Shown here piece after piece: positions 24,689 to 33,349 of a DNA stretch of 64,000 nt. How positions within the stretch are numbered: position 1 is the first letter of the stretch; each line of letters begins with the position of its first letter. The notes under the pieces are model-generated. The model did not search any database. It worked only from the letters and a program-made list of their open reading frames with translations, and was not told the origin of the DNA. The position numbers and the translations under genes were made by a program. Source of the stretch: Candidatus Lumbricidiphila eiseniae (GTDB lineage: Bacteria; Actinomycetota; Actinomycetes; Actinomycetales; Microbacteriaceae). The stretch covers positions 1 through 64,000 of the forward strand of contig NAEP01000036.1 in assembly GCA_002529645.1 (NCBI GenBank), written 5' to 3'.

Positions 24689-25864
24689 CTACCGGGTTCG
24701 CAGTTGGGCGAGAGCATGCGCGGTGTTCGCAAGACGTTCGGTGGATGCCAGCCCGGCGTGGTACAGATGCAGTTCATCTGCTCCGGCCTCGAGTATCGCG
24801 CCCCAGTCCCGCACCAGGCCACCCGTTGTTGGTGCATGCTGCCCGACCACCGTGACATAGCTGGCTACCCGTGCTTCCTTCGGTATCCGCTGCCGTAATC
24901 TGTGCACCTGGGCGATGGCCTCACGCTGAGTCACTGCCGCCGCGGTGTGTGGTAGTTCCGGGTGATCATTCCAGCAGGGGGCAATGTAGGTATCGACTCC
25001 CGGAATGATTGCCGAGGTACCGGCTCCGGTGGTGCTCAGCTCGGTCGAGGCGTGCAGTGCCGCTGTGAAATCCGGTGCTCTGCTCGCAGCCGCGACTGCA
25101 GCAGTCCCAAGCATTACTGCTGAACGGTTCCGTACCTTCCAGACAAGCGACATCACATCCGCCGGTACCACCTCTTCGGCTGCCCCGGTGGGGGTATCCA
25201 CGGCAATCCGCAACAATTGAGAAAGTTCAGTTGGGGCAATACCCTCCGTGTGATACTGCTCGCAACAGGCAGCACAAAAACAGATGGACAGCAAGGCCCG
25301 GATCGATGTTGACCAGTCAGCGCCACCGACTTTGTCATGAAGGGATGCGTGATCGAATCCGAGAGATCCGACACACTCCAGAACTAAGCCGGATGCGCCC
25401 GATAGCATCGACTGGTGTGCGAGGCGAGCGGCATAGTCCTGAACCTCTGGTGCAGTGGGGCAGAGCGCGTAGTCGAGTCGATCTCCAAACGCGGTCTGCA
25501 CTCGGAGTGGATGGCTCTCGGGCAGCCCATCCGCGTGCGTCGGTGCGAGCCACGCGGAAACCGTGAACCCCGCGGCAGTCAGCAGTCCGGCTGCCTCTTC
25601 GAACGCGCCAGCGTGCGACCAAGGACCGGGTGGTGGTGGAACCAGTGGGCTCATATGCCACACCCCAGGATCCGTCCGGGTGTAGAGCGCGGAGCGGGTG
25701 GCGGTCACGAACCGATGAAGGGGATGCCGCGGGGTGGCTGCCCGAACACCGTGGTAGTAGGCGGCCAAAGCCACTCGCGTCACACCGAGGCGATGAAGAT
25801 CCGACAGGAATTCGGGTGCACCGCAGACATCCCACGGGTAGGCGTAGCCAACAACCGTGACCAT
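24689..25864 (-). CDS. Conserved actinobacterial protein of unknown function in the aldarate operon
   Basis: I do not recognise a named enzyme. The 391-residue cytoplasmic protein begins VTVVGYAYPWDVCGAPEFL and has repeating beta-alpha character, with GVTRVALAAYYHGVRAATPRHPLHRF near the N-terminus, ASGLVLECVG in the middle, FCAACCEQYH (a CxxC pair) and EAGADELHLYHAG near the end, suggesting a TIM-barrel-like or glycosidase-like fold. Similar proteins occur beside actinobacterial sugar ABC genes. It starts 2 bp from the glucarate dehydratase stop, so it is co-transcribed and may act on the same substrate, for example as a hydrolase or isomerase. Confidence 0.55.
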   Translation of the reverse strand: MVTVVGYAYPWDVCGAPEFLSDLHRLGVTRVALAAYYHGVRAATPRHPLHRFVTATRSALYTRTDPGVWHMSPLVPPPPGPWSHAGAFEEAAGLLTAAGFTVSAWLAPTHADGLPESHPLRVQTAFGDRLDYALCPTAPEVQDYAARLAHQSMLSGASGLVLECVGSLGFDHASLHDKVGGADWSTSIRALLSICFCAACCEQYHTEGIAPTELSQLLRIAVDTPTGAAEEVVPADVMSLVWKVRNRSAVMLGTAAVAAASRAPDFTAALHASTELSTTGAGTSAIIPGVDTYIAPCWNDHPELPHTAAAVTQREAIAQVHRLRQRIPKEARVASYVTVVGQHAPTTGGLVRDWGAILEAGADELHLYHAGLASTERLANTAHALAQLRTR

Positions 25865-25866
25865 CT

Positions 25867-27096
25867 CTAGAATCTGGGCAGTGTCGGATCGTAGTGAGGC
25901 TCACGGGTACGTCGGTACCCGGAGTCATCCCGTGTGGTCCGTCCGAATTCGATGTATCGCTCGTGTGCTTCAGCCAGTTTGTCGGGGTCAATGTCCACTC
26001 CGAGTCCCGGACCGTTGGGTACGGGCAGTGTGCCCTCGGTGAAAACCATTGGGCCGCCGCGGATAATGTCATCCTCGTAGTTCCACGGATAGTGGGTATC
26101 GCAGGCGTAGTCGAGGTTGGGGATGGTCGCAGCGAGATGAATCATCGCGGCAAGGGAAATTCCGAGGTGCGAATTTGAGTGCATCGACACTCCCCACCCG
26201 AGTGCTTCGCAGATCGCGGCGAGTTCTCTAGTCCGTCGAAGACCACCCCAAATATGGTGATCGCTCAACACGACCTGTACCGCATCCTTCTCGAATGCTT
26301 CGCCAATGTGCGCCGTCTCGACGACGCACATATTGGTTGCGAGCGGGATGGGAGTTTCAGCACTAACCTGTGACATCCCGTCGATGGTGAGAACGGGGTC
26401 CTCAAAATACTCGATCACACCGTGTAGGTCAGCCACTACCTGCTTTGCGGTCGCAATTGTCCACGCCCCGTTCGGGTCGATACGCAGTGGGTAGCCGGGC
26501 AGGGCAGCTGCGAGCGCACGGATGGCTGCCGACTCTTCCGCTGGCGGAAACACTCCACCCTTGAGTTTTATTGTCTTGAACCCAAACTCCGAGACAAACT
26601 GTTGTGCCTGTCGGACAATTCCAGCCGGATCGAGTGCCGGGCCCCAGCGGTCAGGCTCCTGTCCGGTGTGTCCTTCCCACTTGTAGAAAAGGTACGCGCT
26701 GAATTCAACGCGCTGACGTACCGCTCCGCCGAGAAGATCAGAAACGGGCAGGTTGAGAATCTTGCCAAGCGCATCGAGACACGCAACCTCAATGGGTGAG
26801 AACACCCACAGGCGCTGGCTTTGAGACAAAGCCGGTGCCGCTTGACGCAGGATGTGGTCAACGCGCTGTTCGATTGCCTTGGTTCCGGTCACCGACATCC
26901 CGATGATCCCCTCACGAACAGCCTGAATCGCCTCAAGCGGGATATTCGCGTTACACTCGCCCGCGCCCACAATGCCGCCCTCAACATGGACCTGAAAGAT
27001 TATTCGAAGTGCCAGGGGTTCATGAGCTCCAACCGAATTGAGCAGTGGCGGATCGCGAAACGCAATCGGGGTAACTACCAGGTCCGTTATTTTCAC
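25867..27096 (-). CDS. gudD: Glucarate/galactarate dehydratase (enolase superfamily)
   Basis: It dehydrates D-glucarate-type aldarates to 5-keto-4-deoxyglucarate. The 409-residue protein has the KxK base motif Lys177/Lys179 in KTIKLKGG, metal ligands Asp207 in RIDPNGAW and Glu232 in EYFEDP, ATNMCV as third-ligand region, the Asp/His part LSDHHIWGG and catalytic His in MHSNSHLGIS. These mark the GlucD subgroup. It follows the permease genes in the minus-strand operon, and kdgD and udh supply the neighbouring pathway steps. Substrate preference between glucarate and galactarate cannot be read. Confidence 0.88.
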   Translation of the reverse strand: MKITDLVVTPIAFRDPPLLNSVGAHEPLALRIIFQVHVEGGIVGAGECNANIPLEAIQAVREGIIGMSVTGTKAIEQRVDHILRQAAPALSQSQRLWVFSPIEVACLDALGKILNLPVSDLLGGAVRQRVEFSAYLFYKWEGHTGQEPDRWGPALDPAGIVRQAQQFVSEFGFKTIKLKGGVFPPAEESAAIRALAAALPGYPLRIDPNGAWTIATAKQVVADLHGVIEYFEDPVLTIDGMSQVSAETPIPLATNMCVVETAHIGEAFEKDAVQVVLSDHHIWGGLRRTRELAAICEALGWGVSMHSNSHLGISLAAMIHLAATIPNLDYACDTHYPWNYEDDIIRGGPMVFTEGTLPVPNGPGLGVDIDPDKLAEAHERYIEFGRTTRDDSGYRRTREPHYDPTLPRF

Positions 27097-27100
27097 AGGT

Positions 27101-28018
27101 TTATCCTTTGGTCGCGCCCGAAACTATGCCTCGGACGAGTGAGCGTTGCAGGAGTAAATAGACGATGAGACTGGGAAGTAGTGCGAGGAGCGAACCGACC
27201 ATGAGCACACCGGAGCCGGTGTCGTAGTCCTGTCGGAACCCTCGAAGAGCGACAGTGAGTGTGTAATCTTCGGGCCCGTTCGCCGCAATGAGCGGGAGCA
27301 GATACTGATCCCAGATCATGATGAACCCAAAGACTGTGGCAACACCCAGCGCCGGGATCGACATTGGCAAGACAATCGAGACCAACATGCGAAATTCACC
27401 GACCCCGTCAAGCCGGGCAACTTCTTCAATTTCTTTCGGGATGTCGCGCATGAACTCGGCCATGACGAGGGTCGAAAACCCCCACGCCGCGACGGGCAGG
27501 ATGACAGCGAAGACCGTTCCACGCAGATTGAGGCCAAGTAACGGGATACTCCCCAGCACCTGTGAAAGGGGAACCGCAATGACATCTTCCGGGAGCATCA
27601 TGGTGAGCAAAAAAAGACCGAGAGCTATGCCTGCACCACGGAACCGGTAGCGTGCGATAGCGTACGCCGCCGCGATCGAGGTTGCGATCTGAAGCACCAG
27701 TCCGCCCCCCACAATGACGAGCGAGTTCAGAAAGAAGCGCAGGACTCCGCGGTCGATTGCTGCCTTCCAAGGTTCGAACGAAAATTGCTTCGGAATGATC
27801 GAGAATTGAAGGCTGGTTGGGCTGGCATCGAATGCTCCCACGAAGACACCAATGAACGGAACCGCAAAGATCGCGATCGCGATCACAATCAGGATGGTGC
27901 GTATGACGTTCGACCAGCTCCAACCACTCTGCCAGCCCATGGCCGAATCAAAAGCGGAGATTCGGCTTCGCCTGGTTCTGCGTCTGGCATCTTTGGTTTG
28001 CTCTAGCAGGGCCGTCAT
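27101..28018 (-). CDS. CUT1 sugar ABC transporter permease (MalG-like)
   Basis: The 305-residue permease has six predicted membrane segments and an EAA loop (EFMRDIPKEIEEVARLDGVGEF). The start at 28018 (MTALLEQTKD) overlaps the preceding permease stop by 4 bp (ATGA); a much longer frame reading upstream is an artefact over the other permease. It partners the permease at 28015-28947 and the lipoprotein at 28952-30307. Confidence 0.9.
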   Translation of the reverse strand: MTALLEQTKDARRRTRRSRISAFDSAMGWQSGWSWSNVIRTILIVIAIAIFAVPFIGVFVGAFDASPTSLQFSIIPKQFSFEPWKAAIDRGVLRFFLNSLVIVGGGLVLQIATSIAAAYAIARYRFRGAGIALGLFLLTMMLPEDVIAVPLSQVLGSIPLLGLNLRGTVFAVILPVAAWGFSTLVMAEFMRDIPKEIEEVARLDGVGEFRMLVSIVLPMSIPALGVATVFGFIMIWDQYLLPLIAANGPEDYTLTVALRGFRQDYDTGSGVLMVGSLLALLPSLIVYLLLQRSLVRGIVSGATKG

Positions 28019-28947
28019 AACTGCGCTCCCTTGCGATTTGTGAGCCATCTGGCCAGGACGGTGAGGATCATGGTCGCAAGCAATAGCAGGAGAGCCGCCG
28101 CGGATGCTAGTCCCAGATCGTTTGCGTCGAAACCGATCGAGTAAATCCGAGTCATCCAGACCTCGGTTGAGCCGGCCGGCCCCCCGCCCGTGAGAATAAA
28201 AACTTCGGCAAATACACGGAGGCTGCGTATTGCTGCGAGTGTCAGGATAACCGAGAGCGAAGCGCGTAAACCGGGTAGTGCAATGTAGTAAAGACGCCGC
28301 CATCGACCGGCACCATCTACGGCAGCCGCCTCGTAGAGTGTTCGATCGATCCCCACGAGCCCCGCGAGAAGGATGAGCATGTTGTACGGTGCGGCCGCCC
28401 AGACCCCCACTAGCCCGACCCAAAACAGGGCCGAATTTTCATCGGAGAGCATCTGCTGTGTGGAGATCCCCACCCAGTGCAGAATCGTGTTGAGTAGCCC
28501 AGAATCTGTCGGTTGGAGAATCAGCCGCCACACCTCACCGATGACCGCAATTGCGGTTACCACTGGCAAAAATATAACAGTGCGCGCAATTTGGAGTTTC
28601 CTGCTGGCCCCCTCAAACAACAGAGCCAGGATGAGTCCGAGAGCAACCGCCGTAATCGTCTGGCAGACCGCCAGGATTACTGTGTGGAGGAATGCCTCGT
28701 GAAATCGGGAATCGGTGAGGACTCGCGCGAAATTGTCAAAACCAGTGAACTGATCACCGAGCAGTGGCTGGACCTTCGAGAAACTCATGCGTATGCCCTC
28801 AATGAGAGGGATAAACTTGAATACCAGTGCGAACAGCAGTGGGATAGCCAGGAAGACCCACGGCACCCAGGGCTTTGCACCTCGCCAGCTGTGCCGGAGC
28901 TTGGCGGCCCCGGCTATAGCCGGTGTGCTGGCGTCTGTGAGAGTCAC
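28015..28947 (-). CDS. CUT1 sugar ABC transporter permease (MalF-like)
   Basis: The 310-residue permease has about six membrane helices beginning near residue 28 (WVFLAIPLLFALVFKFIPLI) and the EAA loop DRTLYEAAAVDGAGRWRR. It starts 4 bp after the binding-protein stop. No ATP-binding gene is present in the cluster, so the importer probably borrows a shared MsiK/UgpC-type ATPase encoded elsewhere. Confidence 0.9.
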   Translation of the reverse strand: MTLTDASTPAIAGAAKLRHSWRGAKPWVPWVFLAIPLLFALVFKFIPLIEGIRMSFSKVQPLLGDQFTGFDNFARVLTDSRFHEAFLHTVILAVCQTITAVALGLILALLFEGASRKLQIARTVIFLPVVTAIAVIGEVWRLILQPTDSGLLNTILHWVGISTQQMLSDENSALFWVGLVGVWAAAPYNMLILLAGLVGIDRTLYEAAAVDGAGRWRRLYYIALPGLRASLSVILTLAAIRSLRVFAEVFILTGGGPAGSTEVWMTRIYSIGFDANDLGLASAAALLLLLATMILTVLARWLTNRKGAQL

Positions 28948-28951
28948 AAGA

Positions 28952-30307
28952 CTAGATACCCTGCCGTGCTATTTCGGCTTTGAGCGCGGTGTCTGTTTTG
29001 GCGATCAAGGCTGGGATATCGCTGTTGCAGTCCGCCATCATCGCATTCATATTGTCCGCAACAATCTGTCGGAGCGGGATAAAGTTGATGTTCCAGGGGT
29101 AGGCGTGCGGCTGGTTCCGATAGGCATCGGCCACGATACCCCAGCGGGGGTCGGCGTATACGGCTCCGGCATCCACCCTGGTGTTTACCGGGAGGCGAAC
29201 CACCGAGGTGAACGGACCGGGTCCGCCTGCCGCTGGGCTGTCCATCCCGATTTTCTGGGCTTTTTCGGTGATCAGGTACTCGGCCAGTGCCTTTTGTCCG
29301 CTCGGGTTTTTGCTGGTGGAAGCAAAGTACACGTTCTCGCCTTCGGCGAAGGTGGTGTTGTTCTTCGGCCCGTGCGGCATCGGCACAACCTCGACGTTTT
29401 CTTTACCCACAGCTTTGTCGAACACCGTGAGTTGATAGGCACCGGTAAGGTACATTCCAGCCTTGCCATCCGAGAATCCGAGGGCGTCGGTTGTGTTGAG
29501 GTTGATTGAGCCGGGCACGACGTTTCCGGGGGTGCAGAACTGTGTCCGGATCCACTCCATCGCTCGCTTGGTTTCTGGGGCACCGAAAACAGAAGTGTAT
29601 TTGCCACCGGTCTGCTTCACAATGTCGCCGCCTGCCTGCCAGAGATACGGGCTTCCCCAGCGGGCGATGTAGCCACTCTGAGCGGTTCCAGGCACGACCA
29701 TGCCGTAGGTGTTAGCTTTGCCATCGCCGTCCGGATCCTTTGTCGCAAACGCCGTCGCCATAGCTGTGACATCGTCCCAGGTCTTCGGAATGGGTAGGTT
29801 CAACTTCTCCCGCCAGTCTTTCCGGATAGTCATTACGGCTGCTTGCCGAGAGAACGGCACACCATAGATTTTGCCGTCGGTTCCGAGATTTTCTTGCCAG
29901 TTAGCATCGCTGAGTTGATCATTGCCCTTGATCGTCGTTCGGTCGATCTGTTTGAGGTAGCCCAGTGCGACGTATTGACCGAGCGAGCCGGCGTCGTTTA
30001 TGAACAGATCCGGCAGGTTCTTTTGAGTTGCCCGGGTGACGAGTTGGGTGTCGAAGTCAGCCACCGGTTTGTAGGTGACCTTAATGCCGGTGTCAGCGGT
30101 GAAAGCAGCAAGGATTTTTTGGTAGGTCTTCGCCTGGGTGTCGCCAGAGCGAGTCCAAATTTCGATCGGAGTGTCGCTCTTGGCGGCATTTGTGGCTTCC
30201 GTCGAGCATGCTGTGAGTGGGATGATAAGAGCGGCACTGACCGCCGTCGCGGAAACAAGCCGCAGATTCCACCGCAGCTTTCGAGCACGTGCTGTGGGTG
30301 ATGACAC
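28952..30307 (-). CDS. Sugar ABC transporter substrate-binding lipoprotein
   Basis: The 451-residue extracytoplasmic solute-binding family 1 protein has a long basic N-terminus, a hydrophobic signal and lipobox LTAC (Cys about residue 34, PLTACSTEA). Features of the family include IEIWTRSGDTQAKTYQKI, GIKVTYKPV and DLFINDAGSLGQYV. From its gene neighbours the ligand is probably a uronate, aldarate or a short uronate oligomer; this is an inference. It is divergent from the LysR gene. Confidence 0.88.
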   Translation of the reverse strand: MSSPTARARKLRWNLRLVSATAVSAALIIPLTACSTEATNAAKSDTPIEIWTRSGDTQAKTYQKILAAFTADTGIKVTYKPVADFDTQLVTRATQKNLPDLFINDAGSLGQYVALGYLKQIDRTTIKGNDQLSDANWQENLGTDGKIYGVPFSRQAAVMTIRKDWREKLNLPIPKTWDDVTAMATAFATKDPDGDGKANTYGMVVPGTAQSGYIARWGSPYLWQAGGDIVKQTGGKYTSVFGAPETKRAMEWIRTQFCTPGNVVPGSINLNTTDALGFSDGKAGMYLTGAYQLTVFDKAVGKENVEVVPMPHGPKNNTTFAEGENVYFASTSKNPSGQKALAEYLITEKAQKIGMDSPAAGGPGPFTSVVRLPVNTRVDAGAVYADPRWGIVADAYRNQPHAYPWNINFIPLRQIVADNMNAMMADCNSDIPALIAKTDTALKAEIARQGI

Positions 30308-30427
30308 AGAATTCTCCCTTGAATACGTGTGGTGGTGCCTGAATCAGCGACACCGTGTGGCGAGCCTACGAAGGATCAAACATGCCTGTCTAGCCCCGAT
30401 TTTGCATTGAATGATACCGTTTCGATC

Positions 30428-31333
30428 ATGACTATGTCGTTGGAGCAACTCCGTAGCTTTGTGACGGTGGCGGAGGAGTTGCATTTTGGACGTGCGGCCG
30501 CGCGCTTGCGAATGACGCAGCCACCACTCTCTCGGCAGATCCAGAAGCTTGAGCGCGCTGTGGGAGTCCGCCTGCTTGATCGGGACAATCGTGGTGTTCG
30601 CTTGACTGCGGCTGGAGAAGCGTTTCTGCCGAATGTACGTCACCTGCTCGCACTGGCAGAGCTGGCACCGGATGCCGCGCGTCGCGTCGCGTCTGGGAAG
30701 GCGGGACATCTGGCTCTCGGCTTCACGGCAACAGCAGCGCTGGGCTTGTTGGGGACACTCTTGAACGAGTGCGAAGAACTACTGCCCGGTGTCGAGATGG
30801 AGTTGTCCGAGCATGTGTCGGGGGAGCAGGAAGCGCTGCTCCGAGAGGATCGACTCGATCTTGCTCTCATGCGGTTCACCCCGGTGGGCGCGGAGTTTGC
30901 GTCGCGAGTTATTCACGTGGAGAAGTTGATTGCGGCCATCCCGGAGTCGCACCCTTTAGCGTGTGAGCGTTCGCCGCTAGCCCTGTCTCGGTTGGAGGGC
31001 GAGTCGGTCGTAAACTATTCCCGAACCGAAGCGCAATACTTCGCTGACCTTGTCGCCAACCTCACGACAGAAATCACGGTCCGGTCACAGCAACGGGTAG
31101 CCCAGGTGCTGTCGATGTGTGCTCTTGTGGCAGAGGGTCGCGGTCTTGCCCTAGTGCCCGAATCGACAACCGCGATTCGGATGAGTGGCGTGACATTCCG
31201 GGAGTTGGAGGACATACCCGGTAACGCAGTACTACTGCGTGCCGTGTGGAAGCTCGACTCAGCCAATCCGGCACTTCACTACCTCCTGAAGTCCCTCCCC
31301 GTGCTTCGACCGCTCTCGGGAATTGGCGAGTGA
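30428..31333 (+). CDS. LysR-type regulator of the uronate/aldarate cluster
   Basis: About 301 residues from ATG 30428 (an ATG two codons later is equally possible). The N-terminal winged helix-turn-helix has [38 protein letters not shown], and the C-terminal effector domain follows. It lies between the divergent transporter/gudD operon and kdgD-udh, the classic position of a LysR regulator acting on both sides. LysR proteins usually bind a T-N11-A site in the divergent gap and respond to a pathway intermediate; no specific site was assigned here. Confidence 0.88.
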   Translation: MTMSLEQLRSFVTVAEELHFGRAAARLRMTQPPLSRQIQKLERAVGVRLLDRDNRGVRLTAAGEAFLPNVRHLLALAELAPDAARRVASGKAGHLALGFTATAALGLLGTLLNECEELLPGVEMELSEHVSGEQEALLREDRLDLALMRFTPVGAEFASRVIHVEKLIAAIPESHPLACERSPLALSRLEGESVVNYSRTEAQYFADLVANLTTEITVRSQQRVAQVLSMCALVAEGRGLALVPESTTAIRMSGVTFRELEDIPGNAVLLRAVWKLDSANPALHYLLKSLPVLRPLSGIGE

Positions 31334-31356
31334 ATGTAATACCCATTGGGTAACAT
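31334..31356. promoter_or_regulatory. Imperfect palindrome in front of kdgD
   Basis: ATGTAATACCCA followed by T and TGGGTAACAT forms two inverted arms (TACCCA/TGGGTA flanked by ATGT and ACAT) with one asymmetric base. It begins directly after the lysR stop and lies about 110 bp upstream of the kdgD ATG. It looks like an operator for a dimeric regulator, but no second copy was found in the divergent promoter. Confidence 0.4.
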
Positions 31357-31463
31357 GCGATGTCAGATTGGGGTTTGACGAGTATTGCTGGGGACTCTAC
31401 GCTTGCCGGAGCCAATCCATGTGCAGCACCCGATGGCCGCACGCCGCTCGAGAAAGAGCTTCA

Positions 31464-32402
31464 ATGACGATCCGCACACCTCAAGAACTTGCGGCAGACC
31501 TTGGTGCCGGTTTGTTGTCTTTTCCGGTGACACACTTCACGAAAGATTTGGAATTTGATGAGCGTGCGTATCGAAGCCATCTGTCATGGCTGTCAGAATA
31601 CGACGTGGCCGGTCTGTTCGCCGCCGGTGGATCAGGAGAATTTTTCTCGTTAGCGCTCCCGGAGGTGGACCGGGTGGTCCGAGCCGCAGCCGATGAGGTG
31701 AAGGGGCGGGTTCCACTGCTTGCACCCGCTGGAATGGCCACAGCCATCGCGGTTGAGCTGGCACGAAATGCGGAGGCCGCGGGGGCTGACGGCCTGCTGC
31801 TCTTTCCGCCGTATCTCACAGAGGCATCCAAAGGTGGTCTGGTTACTCACGTTCGTGCAGTGTGCGCTGCGACGTCGCTGGGCGTTGTGTACTACAACCG
31901 AGCGAACGGTCGGCTCACGGTCGAAGCGCTGCGGCAACTCGCTGATAAGTGCCCCAATCTCATAGGATTCAAAGACGGTATCGGTGATGTCGAGCTCATG
32001 GTTCGGATCCATGCTGAGTTTGGAGACCGGTTCACATATATCGGCGGGTTACCGACCGCCGAAACATTTGCATTGCCGTACCTTCAGCTTGGCGTCAGTA
32101 CCTATTCATCGGCGATCTTTAACTTTGTGCCGGAGTTTGCGCTGGAATTTTTTGCGGCGGTTCGGGCGGGAGACCGGGAAGAAGTGCATCGTCGGTTGCG
32201 GAAGTTTATTGTGCCCTACCTGGCGATTCGTGACCGACATCAGGGCTATGCGGTCTCAATCATCAAGGCCGGATTGACAGCGGTTGGTCGACACGGCGGA
32301 CGAGTTCGACCGCCACTGACCGACCTAACCGAACACGAACTCAACGATCTAACCGAACTTGTGCGGACGGTGTCTCCGTCTGCGATTCGCAGGCACGAAT
32401 GA
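31464..32402 (+). CDS. kdgD: 5-dehydro-4-deoxyglucarate dehydratase
   Basis: This DHDPS/NAL-family aldolase-fold enzyme dehydrates and decarboxylates 5-keto-4-deoxyglucarate to 2-oxoglutarate semialdehyde. The 312-residue protein has the Schiff-base Lys170 in [10 protein letters not shown], the Tyr pair in GVVYYNRAN and the carboxylate-binding [28 protein letters not shown] near the N-terminus is typical of KdgD rather than DapA. It directly follows the product of glucarate dehydratase in the pathway. The udh ATG overlaps its stop by 4 bp. Confidence 0.9.
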   Translation: MTIRTPQELAADLGAGLLSFPVTHFTKDLEFDERAYRSHLSWLSEYDVAGLFAAGGSGEFFSLALPEVDRVVRAAADEVKGRVPLLAPAGMATAIAVELARNAEAAGADGLLLFPPYLTEASKGGLVTHVRAVCAATSLGVVYYNRANGRLTVEALRQLADKCPNLIGFKDGIGDVELMVRIHAEFGDRFTYIGGLPTAETFALPYLQLGVSTYSSAIFNFVPEFALEFFAAVRAGDREEVHRRLRKFIVPYLAIRDRHQGYAVSIIKAGLTAVGRHGGRVRPPLTDLTEHELNDLTELVRTVSPSAIRRHE

Positions 32403-33196
32403 CCGCCACCATTGCCCTCACGGGTGCAGCCGGCCGGGTCGGGTCGCTGGTGCGCCCCGTTCTCGCGGCTGCGGGTTATCGGGTTATTCTCCTTGACATC
32501 GCCAGGCCGGAGTTAGAACTAACCTCGCGTGAAACCTTTGTTGCCGCATCGGTTCTTGATCGATCGACTTTGGAGCGAGTGCTCCCCGGCTGTGATCTTG
32601 TTGTTCATCTTGCGGGCTACCCCCAGGAGCGCCCCTGGGCCGACATCGCCGAACTCAATATCAACGGCACCCAAGTTCTTCTCGAAGCAGCTCGAAGTTC
32701 CGGTGCCCGCCGCGTGCTGCTCGCCAGTTCTATCCACGCGGTCGGGATGCTTCGAGTGTCGGATGTTCGTGGTGTGCTTGAGCCAACACCCCACCCGGAT
32801 TGCTACTACGGGGTAACCAAAGCCGCGATGGAACTGCTTGGCCGGGTGTACGGAGATCGCCTCGGCATGGTCGTTGTCTCGGCGCGGCTGGGAACGGTGC
32901 TGTCGGAACCGTGTGATCGGCGGAGTCTTGAGACCTGGCTGTCTCCGGGCGATCTGGTCCGGATGATGACCGCCGTGCTTGCCTTGAAACAGCCGGGTGG
33001 ACATGTTATTTGGGGCATTTCACACAACAGCAGAGCGCCGATGTCGCTTGTCGCCGGACAGGCGATCGGATATCACCCCATTGATGATGCGGAGCGCTTT
33101 GCCGAGGCTCTGGGATCGCCACCACCGCAACCGGAGGATGCACTTCTCGGTGCGGGATTTGCAGACGGTTCCCTGCCCGTCGGGGTGGACTGGTAG
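32399..33196 (+). CDS. udh: Uronate dehydrogenase
   Basis: Udh oxidises D-glucuronate or D-galacturonate with NAD+ to aldarolactones. The 265-residue SDR-type protein has the Rossmann motif [16 protein letters not shown] in the active-site strand and the catalytic Tyr137-xxx-Lys141 in [10 protein letters not shown], which match short bacterial uronate dehydrogenases. It is coupled to kdgD by ATGA overlap. With gudD and kdgD it gives an oxidative uronate route; the final semialdehyde dehydrogenase is not in the window. Confidence 0.85.
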   Translation: MTATIALTGAAGRVGSLVRPVLAAAGYRVILLDIARPELELTSRETFVAASVLDRSTLERVLPGCDLVVHLAGYPQERPWADIAELNINGTQVLLEAARSSGARRVLLASSIHAVGMLRVSDVRGVLEPTPHPDCYYGVTKAAMELLGRVYGDRLGMVVVSARLGTVLSEPCDRRSLETWLSPGDLVRMMTAVLALKQPGGHVIWGISHNSRAPMSLVAGQAIGYHPIDDAERFAEALGSPPPQPEDALLGAGFADGSLPVGVDW

Positions 33197-33349
33197 GCAA
33201 CTCTCGACCTCGGGATGCTCCGGTGGGCACCCTTGTCTTCGATCTTCCATCCTCGACGCGAACCGCCGCCATGATGCGACTGAAACCGTGGCTTAGGCCT
33301 GAATGTCATCAGCATTCACTACGCTGGAACAACCAACGAAAGGATGTCG

